Assembly: GCA_001414345.1 (NCBI GenBank)
Contig: LLCB01000264.1
Coordinates: forward strand, 16,791 to 80,790
From: Hymenoscyphus infarciens
Lineage: Eukaryota; Ascomycota; Leotiomycetes; Helotiales; Helotiaceae
Length of the DNA stretch: 64,000 nt
Direction of reading: 5' to 3'
Numbering within the stretch: position 1 is the stretch's first letter; each line of letters starts with the position of its first letter. The notes beneath the pieces are model-generated. The model saw only the letters and a program-made list of their open reading frames with translations, made no database searches and was not told the DNA's origin. The translations under genes and the position numbers were made by a program. This document shows positions 21,459-32,529 of the stretch, one piece after another.

Positions 21459-24154
21459 CTAATGCCCAACACCACCTGCAACCCACTGTGCGAATTCCGG
21501 ATCCCCGGGTTGCGGGAAAACCCCTCTCTCGTCCTGCTGCTGCTGTTCTTCTGCTGCTCCGTTCGCAGGGGCCCCATCTGGCTGTCCTCGTGCAGCCTCA
21601 CCCTGTCGGTGGGCTATTTGATGTTGTTGGCGATAATAGATGAGGAATATCAATGCACCTGCAAGTCCAATAATAATCAGACTCTCCAAAATTCCATCCA
21701 CGTCGCCGATGTTATCGTCATAAAACCCATCGCTGTCTCCCCCAGGCATGGTATCACTCTCAGAGAGAAAGTTCGTGTCGTCGTAGTCTGCATCGCCATA
21801 ATAAGGGTGGTCATCTTGGAGGAAGTTGCTGATCCACTCAGACAATGACCACTGCTTTTTAGGAGCTAAACTTTGTTAGAATCCGGTGTTGAAGAACTAG
21901 TTTTAACTTGTCCACTTACCTGGTTCATCTTGTATCGAGTTCACTCTTCCATGAGTGAACGTATTCCAAGCACTCCTGAATCGGAGCTTGAACAAGCTTA
22001 ATGTGACAGGCAAATATGCTTCGTCGTTGGTCTCCAAAGCGTGATCGTAGTACCGCTTAGCGAGATGGAAATCTTGATCAAGTCCAACCCCGTTTTCATG
22101 CATCCAGCCTAGGTTAAATAACGCTTGAGCACTTTGGTGGAACTCAGACGCTGCGGTGTAACATGCCGCAGCCTTTTCCATGTCGGCATTTGTGCCAATA
22201 CCGTGAAGATAGTAATCGCCCATCTTGACCATGGAATCGATATTGGTCTGCTTTGCTGAGCGGGTCCAATAGATCAGAGCCAGAGCCGAATTTTGCAAAA
22301 ATGAGGCTCGAGGAGCCTTGAGGGTTACCCAGGATGGTAGATCCCATTTCGACTTCTGTTGATCGAGCAGATAAGCCACATTGGCTTGACCTTTTTCGTA
22401 CCCCTGTTCGGCAGCAAACATGTAATCGAGCAAAGCCAATTCCACATCTCCTTCTTCATATTCCAGATTTGCTTCAGCAAAAGACGATACAAGAGGTTCG
22501 GCCTTTTCGGCAACACTTTTGTAATAAGCGGTTGCCAGACCACAGCTGCGATCCCTCCCAATCCCCTGGTTGATCATCTCACCCAGGTAGTAAAGAGATT
22601 CGAGATGGCCGTATCGAGCAGCAAGTTCAAAGTAACGGTTTGCAACTTGCAAGTCCTCTGGTGCGCCCTGATCGAGGTGCAATGCGCCGAGAGTAACCAT
22701 CGCAGGTGCATAATCCTGTTTCGCCGAAGCTTTCAGTAACTCGGTGGCCTTGGGTATATTTTTCGGGACCCCCAAGCCATCAAGATACATGAGACCAGAA
22801 CCATATTGAGAACCGGCATCACCACTTTTGATGCCACGCTGGAACCAGGTATTGGCCTTCTCGAAATTTTGATCCAAGCCCTCGCCACGTAAGAACATCC
22901 GCCCTAGGTATCCCGCAGCTTTCGAAGCAATCTTCTCCAATTCCACTTTGTCGGATTCGATCGCTCGCCCATCCTTTTGCCAGTACAGTTTCGCAACCCT
23001 CATGAAATACCATCTTGCACTCTTCATGTTCCGTGGCAATCCTTTCTGGCCATCATAATGAATACGCCCAAGACTAAAGGTAGCTTTGAAATCGCCCTTC
23101 CTCGACATCAAATCCAGATATTCCAAAACATCATCGAGTGCAGCGTGGGCATCAGAACTAGGTCCCTGTTTATTCGCATTGGAACCGGAACTGGAAAAAC
23201 TGGCGCCTTCTCCATAAACCCCGCCATCGTCATCTGCGAGTCGATAAGAATCCGGCACCCATGCCATCCCACCCGGAGGCCCTGATCTGAACCACTCGAC
23301 GGCTTTGTCCGCAACTTTCTTGTAGTGCTTGACGGCAGATTCACAATTTCGTACTGTTCCAATTCCACTATGATGTCGATGCGCCACAGTCATTTCTGCC
23401 CTCACATTTCCTCCCGCAGCCGCGAAAGTGTGGTATAAAAGGGCTTTCGCCTGGTCTCGTGGTACAGCGCCGCCAATGCCTGTGGCATACATAAATCCGA
23501 CCATGTGTTGTGCAGAGCTGTTTCCGTTCAATGAAGCGAGTTGGTAGTATCGCCTGAATGCCTCGGAATAATCTCTGGGATGTGTAAAGTTGCCGTAAAA
23601 GTTCATCTGAGCCAAAAGAAACATCGCATCCGAGTTGTTGACCTGTGCTGCCTCTTCCAGCAACTGAACTGCTTCGCCTACAGGATATGGCAACTCCTTG
23701 TTATGCTTTGCCTCCCCTGATTCAGCAGAAGACGGCCCTTGGGCCGAGATTTTTGGAAGAATTGCCCAGACATATTGTGTGATTGTTCCTGTAATTCCCA
23801 ACGGCTTCCGTGATGGTCGTCGATTCGTTCGTTCGAATTTACGGAGGTGTACGAGGGCCTTCTGTACTTGCTCTGTGCCTTCCAGCTGTTAGCATAACTT
23901 GGAAATTATTATTTAGCATTCCTACCATCGGATTTCTTTAGTGTCTCGTCCGTCTCTTGGAGTGGTTGTTGGGAGGGTTCGGGTGCAGCTTGAGCCGCAA
24001 TAGTAGGTTTCGTATGCCGTTGGGCTATTCGTGAGGATTCTTCTAGAGCCGATTGGACTTGGTCGTTACCGGCATTCTGTAGAGCGTATGCTATGTGGAG
24101 TAATTGAAAAAAAACTATGGCAGCGATTAGTTTTAGCTTGGGGCGTTGGAACAT
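21459..24154 (-). CDS. HRD3: Hrd3/Sel1 subunit of the ER ubiquitin ligase
   Basis: Hrd3/Sel1L is the lumenal partner of the Hrd1 ubiquitin ligase and delivers misfolded glycoproteins for ER-associated degradation. Three exons (24154-23926, 23878-21920, 21865-21459) give 864 residues. Introns are 23879-23925 (GTAGGA, TGCTAAC branch, AAG, chosen because it restores DGTEQVQKAL) and 21866-21919 (GTAAGT, TAG). A signal peptide (LKLIAAIVFFQLLHIAYA) opens the protein. A long lumenal region follows, built of Sel1-like repeats such as AQHMVGFMYATGIGG, LYYLGEMINQGIGRD, AEQGYEKGQANVAYLLD and LFNLGWMHENGVGLD. One membrane segment lies at about residues 789-807 (LESLIIIGLAGALIFLIYY), followed by a Gln/Ala-rich cytosolic tail. 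The architecture is complete and nothing is missing. Confidence 0.92.
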
Positions 24155-24565
24155 AGCTAGCCAACGTACAAATGGCCAAAAGCGGGAACAACCGCCCCCG
24201 TTCTTTCATTCTGAACATTAGAAATGTTCTTGTGCCGAAAGCAAAGTGCGATGAAGGTTACCGGTGCATTTCAAGAAGTTGGTTGGCAATCCGGTCCTAA
24301 CTGGTCGTGTTGTTGGAACTGGGGCAAGTTGGATTGGGTGTTGATAGCTGGCTTCTTCTGATCGGCAACCGCGACAGCTCAGCCGAGTTCCAACACTCCG
24401 AGGGAACAAAGACAGATTACAAACCATCAGCAATTACGTCCGGAATCATCTGATGGGCTATTCACGATTTAAATAGCTCAGTGTATATATGCTATTGTTT
24501 CTTGCAAGGTCTGCACTCTCTTTAATGCTTTTATAATTATTGATCGAACCAGGCACGCGACCGAA
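24155..24565. other. Intergenic: Hrd3 upstream region
   Basis: About 410 bases between the Hrd3 start and the stop of the WD40 gene. A 71-codon minus frame (24433-24218) has no recognisable features. It probably holds the Hrd3 promoter and the WD40 gene's 3' untranslated region. Confidence 0.5.
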
Positions 24566-25954
24566 TCATTCACCCCTCCAAGCCTTCACTTGGCCATCCT
24601 CGCCAGCTGTCAGGACAGTTTTATGCTACAGATTTGTTAGATTATCATTATTATATGATTTGAAAGCAAGATAGATTCAACTCACAGAGTCTAGAAAGCA
24701 AAAACACCGAACAATCTCAGAATCATGAGCTCGGGATAATGTAACTTTAGATTCAGGTACAAATTTCCAGGTAGGATCCTTTTTTAGCTGAACGAGATCA
24801 AAGCTCTGTCGACTGTGGAATACATCAACTAATCCATCCTACAATTACTCAGGATTAGGGAGACTTACCTGTGTGTTCCTATGCCAATTACAGCTCCTCC
24901 ATCCGGTCGTCTCACCACATTCGCAACATACTCGCCGCTAAGCAGCTCTCTCATATCTCCGAAATTGACTGGGGGTGGCTCTTCCATTCCTTCCTCGGGA
25001 TTTGTTACCAATTCATACATCGAGAATTGTTCATCATGCGAGAGCGCAAAAATGTCTGTACCGGTGATGAACCCAGCATGATGTACAGAGTGGCCATGGT
25101 TGATGGTTTGATGCAAAGCTTCCTCTTCATCGGCGATGGTGGTGTTATAGATGTTGACGAGGCCGTCCGTCGAGCCCGACAATAGAATCTGCGGTCGACT
25201 GGGGTGGAATTCAAGCTGTGGAGAGTTAGTACGGCCTCTGTTTTCTTTAGGGTGTACAAACTTCTGTAACGTCATCGCTGTGACTCTCGATATATTGAAT
25301 CGTAGGTTGTCCGAGATTTCTCGTGTCCCTGGATATGTCAACTACAAGAACCGCAATTCGACCCTTTCTCCGAAAAACTTACCACATCAGTACTGATGCT
25401 TGGTGGTTCGTCAACTCAGTTCCTGCCGCAATTGCAAAAGGAAAGGAGCAAGCCAGAGATAAAATCGGAGCATTCTGGTCTATAAAAAGTCAGTTACAAA
25501 GTCCAGTGAAGAGCTAAGACCTCGCATCTTAAGGTTGAAAATCCAACCAAGAACAAAAGTCCAAAATAAAAAACCCCCCAAAAGAGAGCCCTAAGATAAA
25601 GTTCTCATCATGTTCCCAAATATAAAAAGCCATAGACCCACCAGTCCTAACCTCCGCAACCTTCGCCCCAGTCCTCAAATCACTCATACAAATCCTCCCA
25701 TCTCTCCCCGCAGTAGCAACCACCACAGCACCCGCCTCACCATTCGCATCGACCGCCTTCAAACAAGTAACATCCTTGCTAACATTTTTGATCTCCTTCA
25801 AAGGCTTCTCATTCAAATTCTGAATATCAAGAACTCTCAAGACATCGTCTGAAGAGATTGTCGCAAGCCCTGCAGCGGTGGGTACGATGTCGTAAATGTA
25901 TGTATTTTCAGGCTTGGTGACCTGAAAATGGTCTAGGGCGTCGAGAGTGTACAT
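24566..25954 (-). CDS. WDR89-like WD40 repeat protein
   Basis: This is a WD40 beta-propeller protein of the WDR89 type; the molecular role of that family is poorly defined. Six exons (25954-25642, 25479-25383, 25328-25262, 25215-24869, 24812-24686, 24625-24566) give 336 residues with matching phases. Propeller motifs include ATISSDDVLRVLDIQN, VATAGRDGRICMSDLRTG, ASVLMWDTRN, SHSDDVTELEFHPSRPQILL, LSGSTDGLVNIYN, ALSHDEQFSMYEL and the final TAGEDGQVKAW. The start is set at MYTLDALDHF, where relatives begin; an upstream in-frame ATG at 26077 would add 41 Pro/Asn-rich residues. The intron 1 donor is GTGGGT and the intron 5 acceptor (CACAG at 24813) was chosen to keep frame and conservation. All introns but the first are 46-60 bases. 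Confidence 0.85.
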
Positions 25955-27920
25955 TTTTGGGAGTTGCTCCAAGGGGTTGTTGTGGTTCTTCGGTGAGGGT
26001 GGGTTTGGTGGGGAGAAGAAATTTGTTCTAGGTTTTTGGGGATGGGTTTTGGGGGTCGCGTCCGCTTTTTGGGGCACGCTTAAGCTCTCACGATGGGAAA
26101 ATGAATTTTCATTTTTGAGATGGAACGGTTGGTCCCTTGGAATATATAAAGCTTGAGGAAAATTTCAAATTCACTTATTGTGTCATTTTCCTTTCCAGCG
26201 GTGGCTCTGGAGATACCCAAAACCAGAGTGCTCTCCCGGTATCATTCTTGCATTCATTCCATCTTACATAAATGCAATTCGATATACCAGTTGTGGAAGT
26301 GGAGTTGACCAAGGATGTTACGAGTTCAGAGTATTTAGTAGCAAGTCCGGTAGTTTAAACTGACTAATTACTTTGTTCGAGAAGAGTAAGAGTTAGATTG
26401 ATTGGGTCATTTCAAAAACCGTTCAAAAAAAAAGTTATGAGATTTTTGAAAGTGTGTAGTTTTGTCAAGTAAAGTTTCCGTAACATAAATATTTAAGAAA
26501 TGTTAGAGCAATTGAGTAGGATAAACGGAGTTCGGATTTCAATTCTTTGTTTTGTAGCCCCCATCTAGATGGAACAAGCAGCTTCAACCATCGGCGAATA
26601 AAGCGTACCCGCTCACTTCCCCGTAAGCTATATTGACCCATTAGAAGCGAAGGTAAAAATCATCTTTATGGGTAACAACTTGCGAAACTACGAATAAGTC
26701 GTTAGCTCGTAATAAACAACACTCCAGTCAACAATCCTGCCAACAACAGTAGACGCATCGTTGCCTCCAAGTGATGCACCTCAGTTCCTTGAAAGGGTCG
26801 CACTCATGACCAAATCACAGACAGCGTACCGTACACAGCCCTTCTAAAATCCTGTAAAGCATCTTTTTGCATCCATCCGGGAAAAAACTAGGTTCAGACG
26901 AGATTCTTGCCATCGAAACCTAACCTGCTGTCATTTCACAAGCTACTTTCGAACAATTGTTTATACAGCAAAAGAAAAACTACAACTAACTCCTAGAAAA
27001 TCCCTACCTACATTAGAACTTAGAAGTATCTTGGTGAAAACTGAAAGGTAGCTTAGCACGAAATACCTTAGCGGCCTGGCATTGTTTACTTGCTAATGTT
27101 GCGTCTCGGTGAACCTGGAGCGAATGGAAATCGAAGGACACTGGGGGTCAGTAACAGATGGTAAATTATGGCAGCTACACATTGTCTTGAAAAGCATAAA
27201 GCCGAAGACGGAATTAAGGTCTTATGAAGTGATAGGAGTATATCCACCCCTACAAGACTCCCAAATATCTTCCCCAAAGTTCTCGAACCAACAGCGGAAC
27301 TCACAAAGTTGATATCTCATTCTACATCGTCCACTATCACTTCTTTGAAGTCATGAGGGAATCAAATGTGCTGTCGAACATCCTCTAGCTGTCACTTCGC
27401 AAGGTCCTGTCGATTTTCAGAAATTCTTCGACAAAGCAGGAATAGCAAACTCACTTCCATGAGAACACTTGATCCTCTAATTCGAGAGAGGAAATTTTAG
27501 GCAGAGAATCCTGCTATTTCGGCTTTTCTGGGAATCCTCTGAGGATCCTTGTCTCGATACCGGTGAACGGAGGATCAAAGAGGAAGAGTATATAAGCACA
27601 CAGGACCCCGGAAATAAATCTGAAATGAGGTTGCTAAAACAAGGAGTCTTCATGTTGACTATAAAAGCGGCTTCCGAACCTACGAGAGACGTAAATGCAG
27701 ATAGCAAAGTTGAGAAGAAGGACGAAGTTTTTCGGAAATACCGAGTTGGATACTCTCGTTGACAGGTTCTCGCGTTTCCTTTTGATATTTCCCCTAAACA
27801 CCACAGTTTTGTCACACTTTCAGCTCTTCTCAATGTACCGGAGCTTGAAAATAACCCCCGAATCTTGCTTGGATTCGAGATAAAGATTCGATTCGAGACC
27901 TCTCAAATCATGAAAACCTC
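25955..27920. other. Intergenic stretch, no gene recognised
   Basis: Nearly 2 kb between the WD40 gene's start and the FRG1 stop. It includes the WD40 promoter (25.95-26.2 kb) and moderately AT-rich sequence. Frames such as 27833-27477 minus (118 codons) have no recognisable motifs or clear splice structure. No RNA gene was identified. Confidence 0.45.
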
Positions 27921-28802
27921 TCAGCTGTATTTATCATGCTTGTTCTTAACTTTGATAAGCAAAAGCGCCTCATGATAATCCCCCTCCCTCCTCGCCCTCT
28001 TCAACTTCCGCACCTCATCATCCTCTAGTTTCCGGCCCACCGCCTCCTCCAACTCTTTTCTACTGATTTTCTGGCCCGCTTTCTCCTCTTTGGAAGCTTT
28101 CAGTTTGGGTTTGAATCTCGCTTGCATTCGTATCCGTAACGTAGTATTAAATGTGATAGCATCTCCATCGCCACGTATTTCTGGCAGAGCGCCCGCTTTC
28201 GAAGAAGTAGTTGCTTTGATCGTAAGAAATGTTTCGCGAAGGGTTTGTATTTGGAAAGTGCCCGGGGTGTCGGCGGTGGGTATACAGTGGAAGGTTTCGA
28301 GGGGGGAGACAGCTTCTGTGCTGGCTGTTAAAATGCCGTATTTGTCGCATCCAAGGTATCTATTCTAATTAGCGTTCATTCTTCAATTCCACTCCCAGAA
28401 AACTCACCTCCCATGATGTCCCTTGAAAGTATAAGTCTCCGTCCCAACAACCTTATTCGCAACCCAAACCTGCCTCACATCATGCGGTTCTGCCGTGGCA
28501 GGATCATTCTCAATGACATTTTCCAAGGCACTGGCGAATACCTTTCCATTCGTGTCGCATGCTATACATGAAGGCGTATCGGAGGGTAGAACGAAAACAA
28601 TAGGTCCAACGACATCTCCGGACGCTTCTGCCGTTACCCAACTATCATCGTCCACTGGTCCTGCTTCTGTTCCATCCTCAATCTTGATTGCGGCCTCTTT
28701 TCCTTTCGAAGACGAGCCTTCCTCTCCGAATTTGTCCGCGACATCGACGCGCTTGCGCTTCTTAGTTTTCTTGTCGCCTTTGAAGGTTAATGCCTTGACC
28801 AT
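27921..28802 (-). CDS. FRG1: FRG1-like protein
   Basis: FRG1 family proteins are nuclear/nucleolar, bind RNA and F-actin, and have been linked to pre-mRNA splicing and ribosomal RNA processing. Two exons (28802-28408, 28359-27921) give 277 residues, the family's usual size. The intron 28360-28407 has GTGAGT, a GCTAAT branch and TAG, and joins GHHGR to YLGCDKYG. The lysine-rich N-terminus (FKGDKKTKKRKR) is a nuclear signal and starts with the family's MVKALTFKGDKK. The core is a beta-trefoil (fascin-like) region with TYTFKGHHGRYLGCDKYGIL and TFQIQTLRETFLTIK, and the basic C-terminus is FKPKLKASKEEKAGQKISRK. It is divergently transcribed from the oxygenase gene next door. Confidence 0.9.
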
Positions 28803-29038
28803 GGTGAGAGAGTATTAATGTAGGTGGGGTTGTTGGTGAAATCTGGAGCACTGGAGCTTGTGTTCTTGTTGACTAGCACTGAAGAGGCAGGTCCCAGGAT
28901 CGGGGGTATTTCGGGAGTGGTATCATCGGCGGGGTCCGAGGCGAGGTCATTCACAAATATTTGGAAAGAGACTCAATTTATAACTATTTGACAATAACTT
29001 GGGAATCAATCTTCATTCTCTCATCTCATCAAGCGAAA
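28803..29038. promoter_or_regulatory. Shared divergent promoter gap
   Basis: A 236-bp gap separates the FRG1 start (minus) from the oxygenase start (plus), so both promoters must lie here or overlap the genes. No clear TATA box in a suitable place was seen on either side. Confidence 0.6.
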
Positions 29039-30290
29039 ATGTCATCCTCCGCCGTTACAGTAAGTCTTGATGACTTAAAGAATGGTAAGTAGCTCAACCT
29101 GCACCCCCACTTGATCATCCACTAACTCGTTTGACAGGAAAAGTGCCCTTCTCAACCCTCGAAGAGGCTTTCGGACCAGATTCCCTCGGAATAATCATTG
29201 TCAAAGATGTTCCCCCAGAGTTCATCCAACTCCGTCACCGTCTCCTCTCATACTCCTCTTATCTAGGAAATCTCCCCTCATTTCGACTTGGTAAACCGAC
29301 CCCTCCATCCAACCACCGAAGTTTCACTAACCTCCTTTCAATAGAGAAATTGGAAAACCCAGCAGCAAAATATCTAACCGGCTGGTCTCTCGGAAAGGAA
29401 ACTCTAAAGAACGGACAAGTAGATACTCTCAAAGGCTCATACTACGCCAACTGCGCATTTTACGTCGACCCAACCCTCTCCTGCGCAAAACCAACAGAAG
29501 AATTCTCAACTGCAAACTTTCCTGAGTACCTCTCTCCCAATCTCTGGCCAGGCGAGAACGTCCTTGCAGGATTCAAAGAGACCTTTGAAGAATTATGTAA
29601 ACTGATTATCGACACGGGGGTTTTGGTCGCCAAAGCCTGCGATTCATATGCTGAACGAGAGATTGAGGGTTATGCCACCGGATATCTGGAACATGTCGTG
29701 AAGACTAGTACGACTACCAAGGCTCGGTTGTTACACTATTTTCCGGCGGAGGTAAAAGAAGAGAGGAACGATGATGACTGGTGCGCAACTCATTTGGATC
29801 ATGGGTGTTTGACGGGTTTGACTTCGGCTATGTTTGTTGATGAGACGACGCAGGTTCCTGTTATTCCGGTAAGTAGAAAATTGAAGAATCCCATTATGAA
29901 GCTAATTGGAAATAGGTGAGCTACTCATATCAACCAAAATATCTACCCACTCTCGCCGAGCTTCCAGCATCTCCAGATCCAACGGCTGGTCTTTACATAC
30001 TTTCACGTTCTGGGGAGACAGTTCAGGTCAGAATTCCACGAGACTGCATTGCTTTCCAAACTGGCGAAGCACTGGAACGAATTACCAAGGGAAAATTCAA
30101 GGCAGTACCTCATTACGTTCGAGGTGTCAGGCCTGGATTCGGGGGTTCGGAGCTTGAGGGTCACAGAATTGCGAGAAACACCATTGCCGTTTTCACGCAA
30201 CCAAATTTGGATGAGATAGTGGATGTTGACCAAGGCATTAGTTTTGGAGAGTTTGCGAGAGGAGTCGTAGATAAGAACACGACAAAGTAA
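29039..30290 (+). CDS. 2-oxoglutarate/Fe(II) oxygenase, isopenicillin N synthase-like
   Basis: Three exons (29039-29084, 29138-29868, 29916-30290) encode 383 residues. Introns are 29085-29137 (GTAAGT, ACTAAC branch, CAG) and 29869-29915 (GTAAGT, GCTAAT branch, TAG). The fold is the non-haem iron oxygenase type. The iron ligands are His234 and Asp236 in ATHLDHG and His325 in VPHYVRG. Arg346 in ARNTIAVFTQP is the expected 2-oxoglutarate-binding arginine. The N-terminal DIOX_N-like part has LGIIIVKDVPPEFIQLR. The substrate is unknown: such fungal proteins act on small molecules or in secondary metabolism, but no biosynthetic cluster is visible here. The first exon is only 46 bases, and the start ATG has a good context (GCGAAAATGTC). 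Confidence 0.85.
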
Positions 30291-30414
30291 ATGTATTTTG
30301 ATTGCTACTCTCAGACCTCTTGATCTATTTCCCGTTCTCACATTCTTTCCCGTCATTAAAAAGGAAACACTGCATCGCAAGCTGAGGATCAGAATGATTA
30401 GTGATGATGGATTC

Positions 30415-32529
30415 TTAATCGATTTGGACGTGCCCTGATCCTACCCTTAATAGAAGTAACACCTCTAACCTGCGGCTGCTTCGACGAAGACCACTCGTTC
30501 TCATCCGTGTTGTCCATGTTGTCCATCTCTCCATCTCATCAACCAGTGTCTTCAAAGTAACCTTGATCACCTTCAAGAACAAATTAGACGTCAATTGTTC
30601 TGGTGTCACGACCTCCGGAAGGACATATTTCTTAGGCTTCTCCTCCTTCTCGCCCTCTCCTTCCTCATCATCCTTCTCTTCGATTTCCTTCAGAGCAATA
30701 GCCTCGGAACGAGTGGCCATCACAGGTTCCTCACTTTCCTCGTCACCAGTGCCACCTCTAGCAAATAGCCAAAAGCGCCATAACAAACAACGCCTTCAAA
30801 TAAGCAAAACTAAACCCCTCAGTCATTTGAGCCAAAATGGAACAAAGACTCTCCGGGAAATCAACCATTTCATTATCCCTCAACTCTCCCCCCACCAATA
30901 CTCACAATACACACTCCTCTCCTCCTCATCCGGGAGCTTAAAGTGATATTTCATATCAAAACGACTAGGTCGCTTCGTGATAGCTGGATCGAGGGTACCG
31001 AGATAATAGTTTGTCGATCCAATCATGAGGATTCCATCGTTGGATTCGAGACCGTCGACTTCGTTGTGGAAGTAGTTGCGTGTTTGGTTTGTGCTTAGAG
31101 AGTCGAGGTCTTCGAAGATGAGGAAGTAGGGAGCCATGGTTCGGGTGGGCAGGAAGTTTTGGCGGATTGAGGTGGTCGAAGTTTTTGACGTAGAGCCATT
31201 TATCGCTTTCCGAAATCTCGTTCGTCCCTCGCCAACGTGATACCTAGAGAGGAACCCCCCCCCCCCTACCAACAATCTCAGCTATCGCAGCGTTACCTAC
31301 CTCCTAATAACCCGTGACGCTCCGCTGGCTCTCCGAGGGCCACTGCCGTGGAGGCTGTCTTCGCTGCACTCTGAAATCTGTGAAACATAAAATAAAAACC
31401 GACCACTACGGAGTAGCCGAGGGAGGGGATGGGGTCTTCGCGGGTGGCGGGGAGGGCTGTGATGGTTTTTAAGGTGATGGTTTTTCCGTTCCCTAGGAGG
31501 CCGTGGAGGATCAAACCTAGGTAGAGATGTGTGAGATTTATCTTTAACTAATATCGGATTATACCTAGTGACAGGTACAATCCCAATAATTTCCTTGAAT
31601 TTATTAGCCACAAACTAGAGAAGTGGTGTACAGGTTTATTTTGGTTGCCTTAAAGCAAGGTTTATAAATACCTTATATGTTATATGAATAGGAGCAAGTA
31701 CTACTGTATTTAGTAGTCTTATTGGTTTATTCTAACAAGATATTAAAAAGGTTATCGCCTACTCCACTATGAGTCAATTTAGGGATGATGGTAATAGCAG
31801 CAGGATTGTCTTCCGGAGTGATGGAAGGGGAAACTATAGAATTGGGGAGCAATAGAGGTTAGATGACTTACCTCGCTTCCAAGGGACGGAAAGTTTCTTG
31901 TAAAGCTCCTTGTTGTCGTAAAACCGGGTGAGATCTCCTACAAGACCGGCTTTAACGTCCGGATTGAGGATGACATCGTCGAAAGAGCTGCCTTGAACAC
32001 TCTTCCAAAGATCACGACTCTTTTACCAATGGTTCTCGTCAAAGACAGAAATGTCACTTTGAAGAGCACTGATCCATTCTCCAACGGCAAGTATGAGTTG
32101 ATCACCGAGAGACGATTCATCAAGGTTAATTCTCCTCATCCTCGCGGGATACGAGGATGAAAAAGATAGGCATGACTCTGCCGTTGGTCTCTCCAAATTC
32201 ATCTTCGTAGAAGATATACTCATGGCCCTGTCAGACATAGTTCCAGCGACCAAACTCGACCTTGTCCTTGAGTCTACCAGCTCCACGGACAATTCGTGGA
32301 CCTGGGTCCTTTCGGTAGCATCGTTGAGCATTGTAGGACTCATCGGGGTCTCTGCTTAATGCTGCGAGGCCATCATTGGCGAAACCTTTAAAGTCCTAAC
32401 TAGCATACTCTGCATAGGTGACATGGTGATCGGGGTATATCTCTTGAAGGTGTTCTAAAAGAGTGAGGAGTGACCACTATTGTGTTCGCGGTACGCCTCG
32501 TAGGTTATCTCGTGCTTTTCGGAATTCAT
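30415..32529 (-). pseudogene. Broken BCS1-like AAA ATPase gene
   Basis: The remains match fungal BCS1-like AAA proteins, relatives of the mitochondrial Bcs1 chaperone. From the start (MNSEKHEITYEAYREHNSGH at 32529) the pieces run in order: FGRWNYV, GEWISALQSDISVFDENHW, SFDDVILNPDVKAGL, LSVPWKRG, Walker A LHGLLGNGKT (about 31500), YVKNFDHLNPPKLPA, Walker B YFLIFEDLDSL (about 31110), ILMIGSTNYYLGTLDPAI, KRPSRFDMKYHFKLPDEEER, EGFSFAYLKALF and an acidic/Lys-rich end. The reading frame is lost: TAG and TGA replace Trp codons near 32395 and at 32231-32233, TAA follows DENHW at 32023, and frames shift around 31190, 30890 and 30775. One intron (31517-31871) keeps good splice sites but is oversized at 355 bases. 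A G-run (about 31259-31267) lies in the damaged central part. Confidence 0.85.

Noticed and set aside
25955..26077. A 41-residue N-terminal extension of the WD40 protein
   Set aside because: The Pro/Asn-rich text is unlike WDR89 relatives, which begin at MYTL; the inner ATG was preferred.
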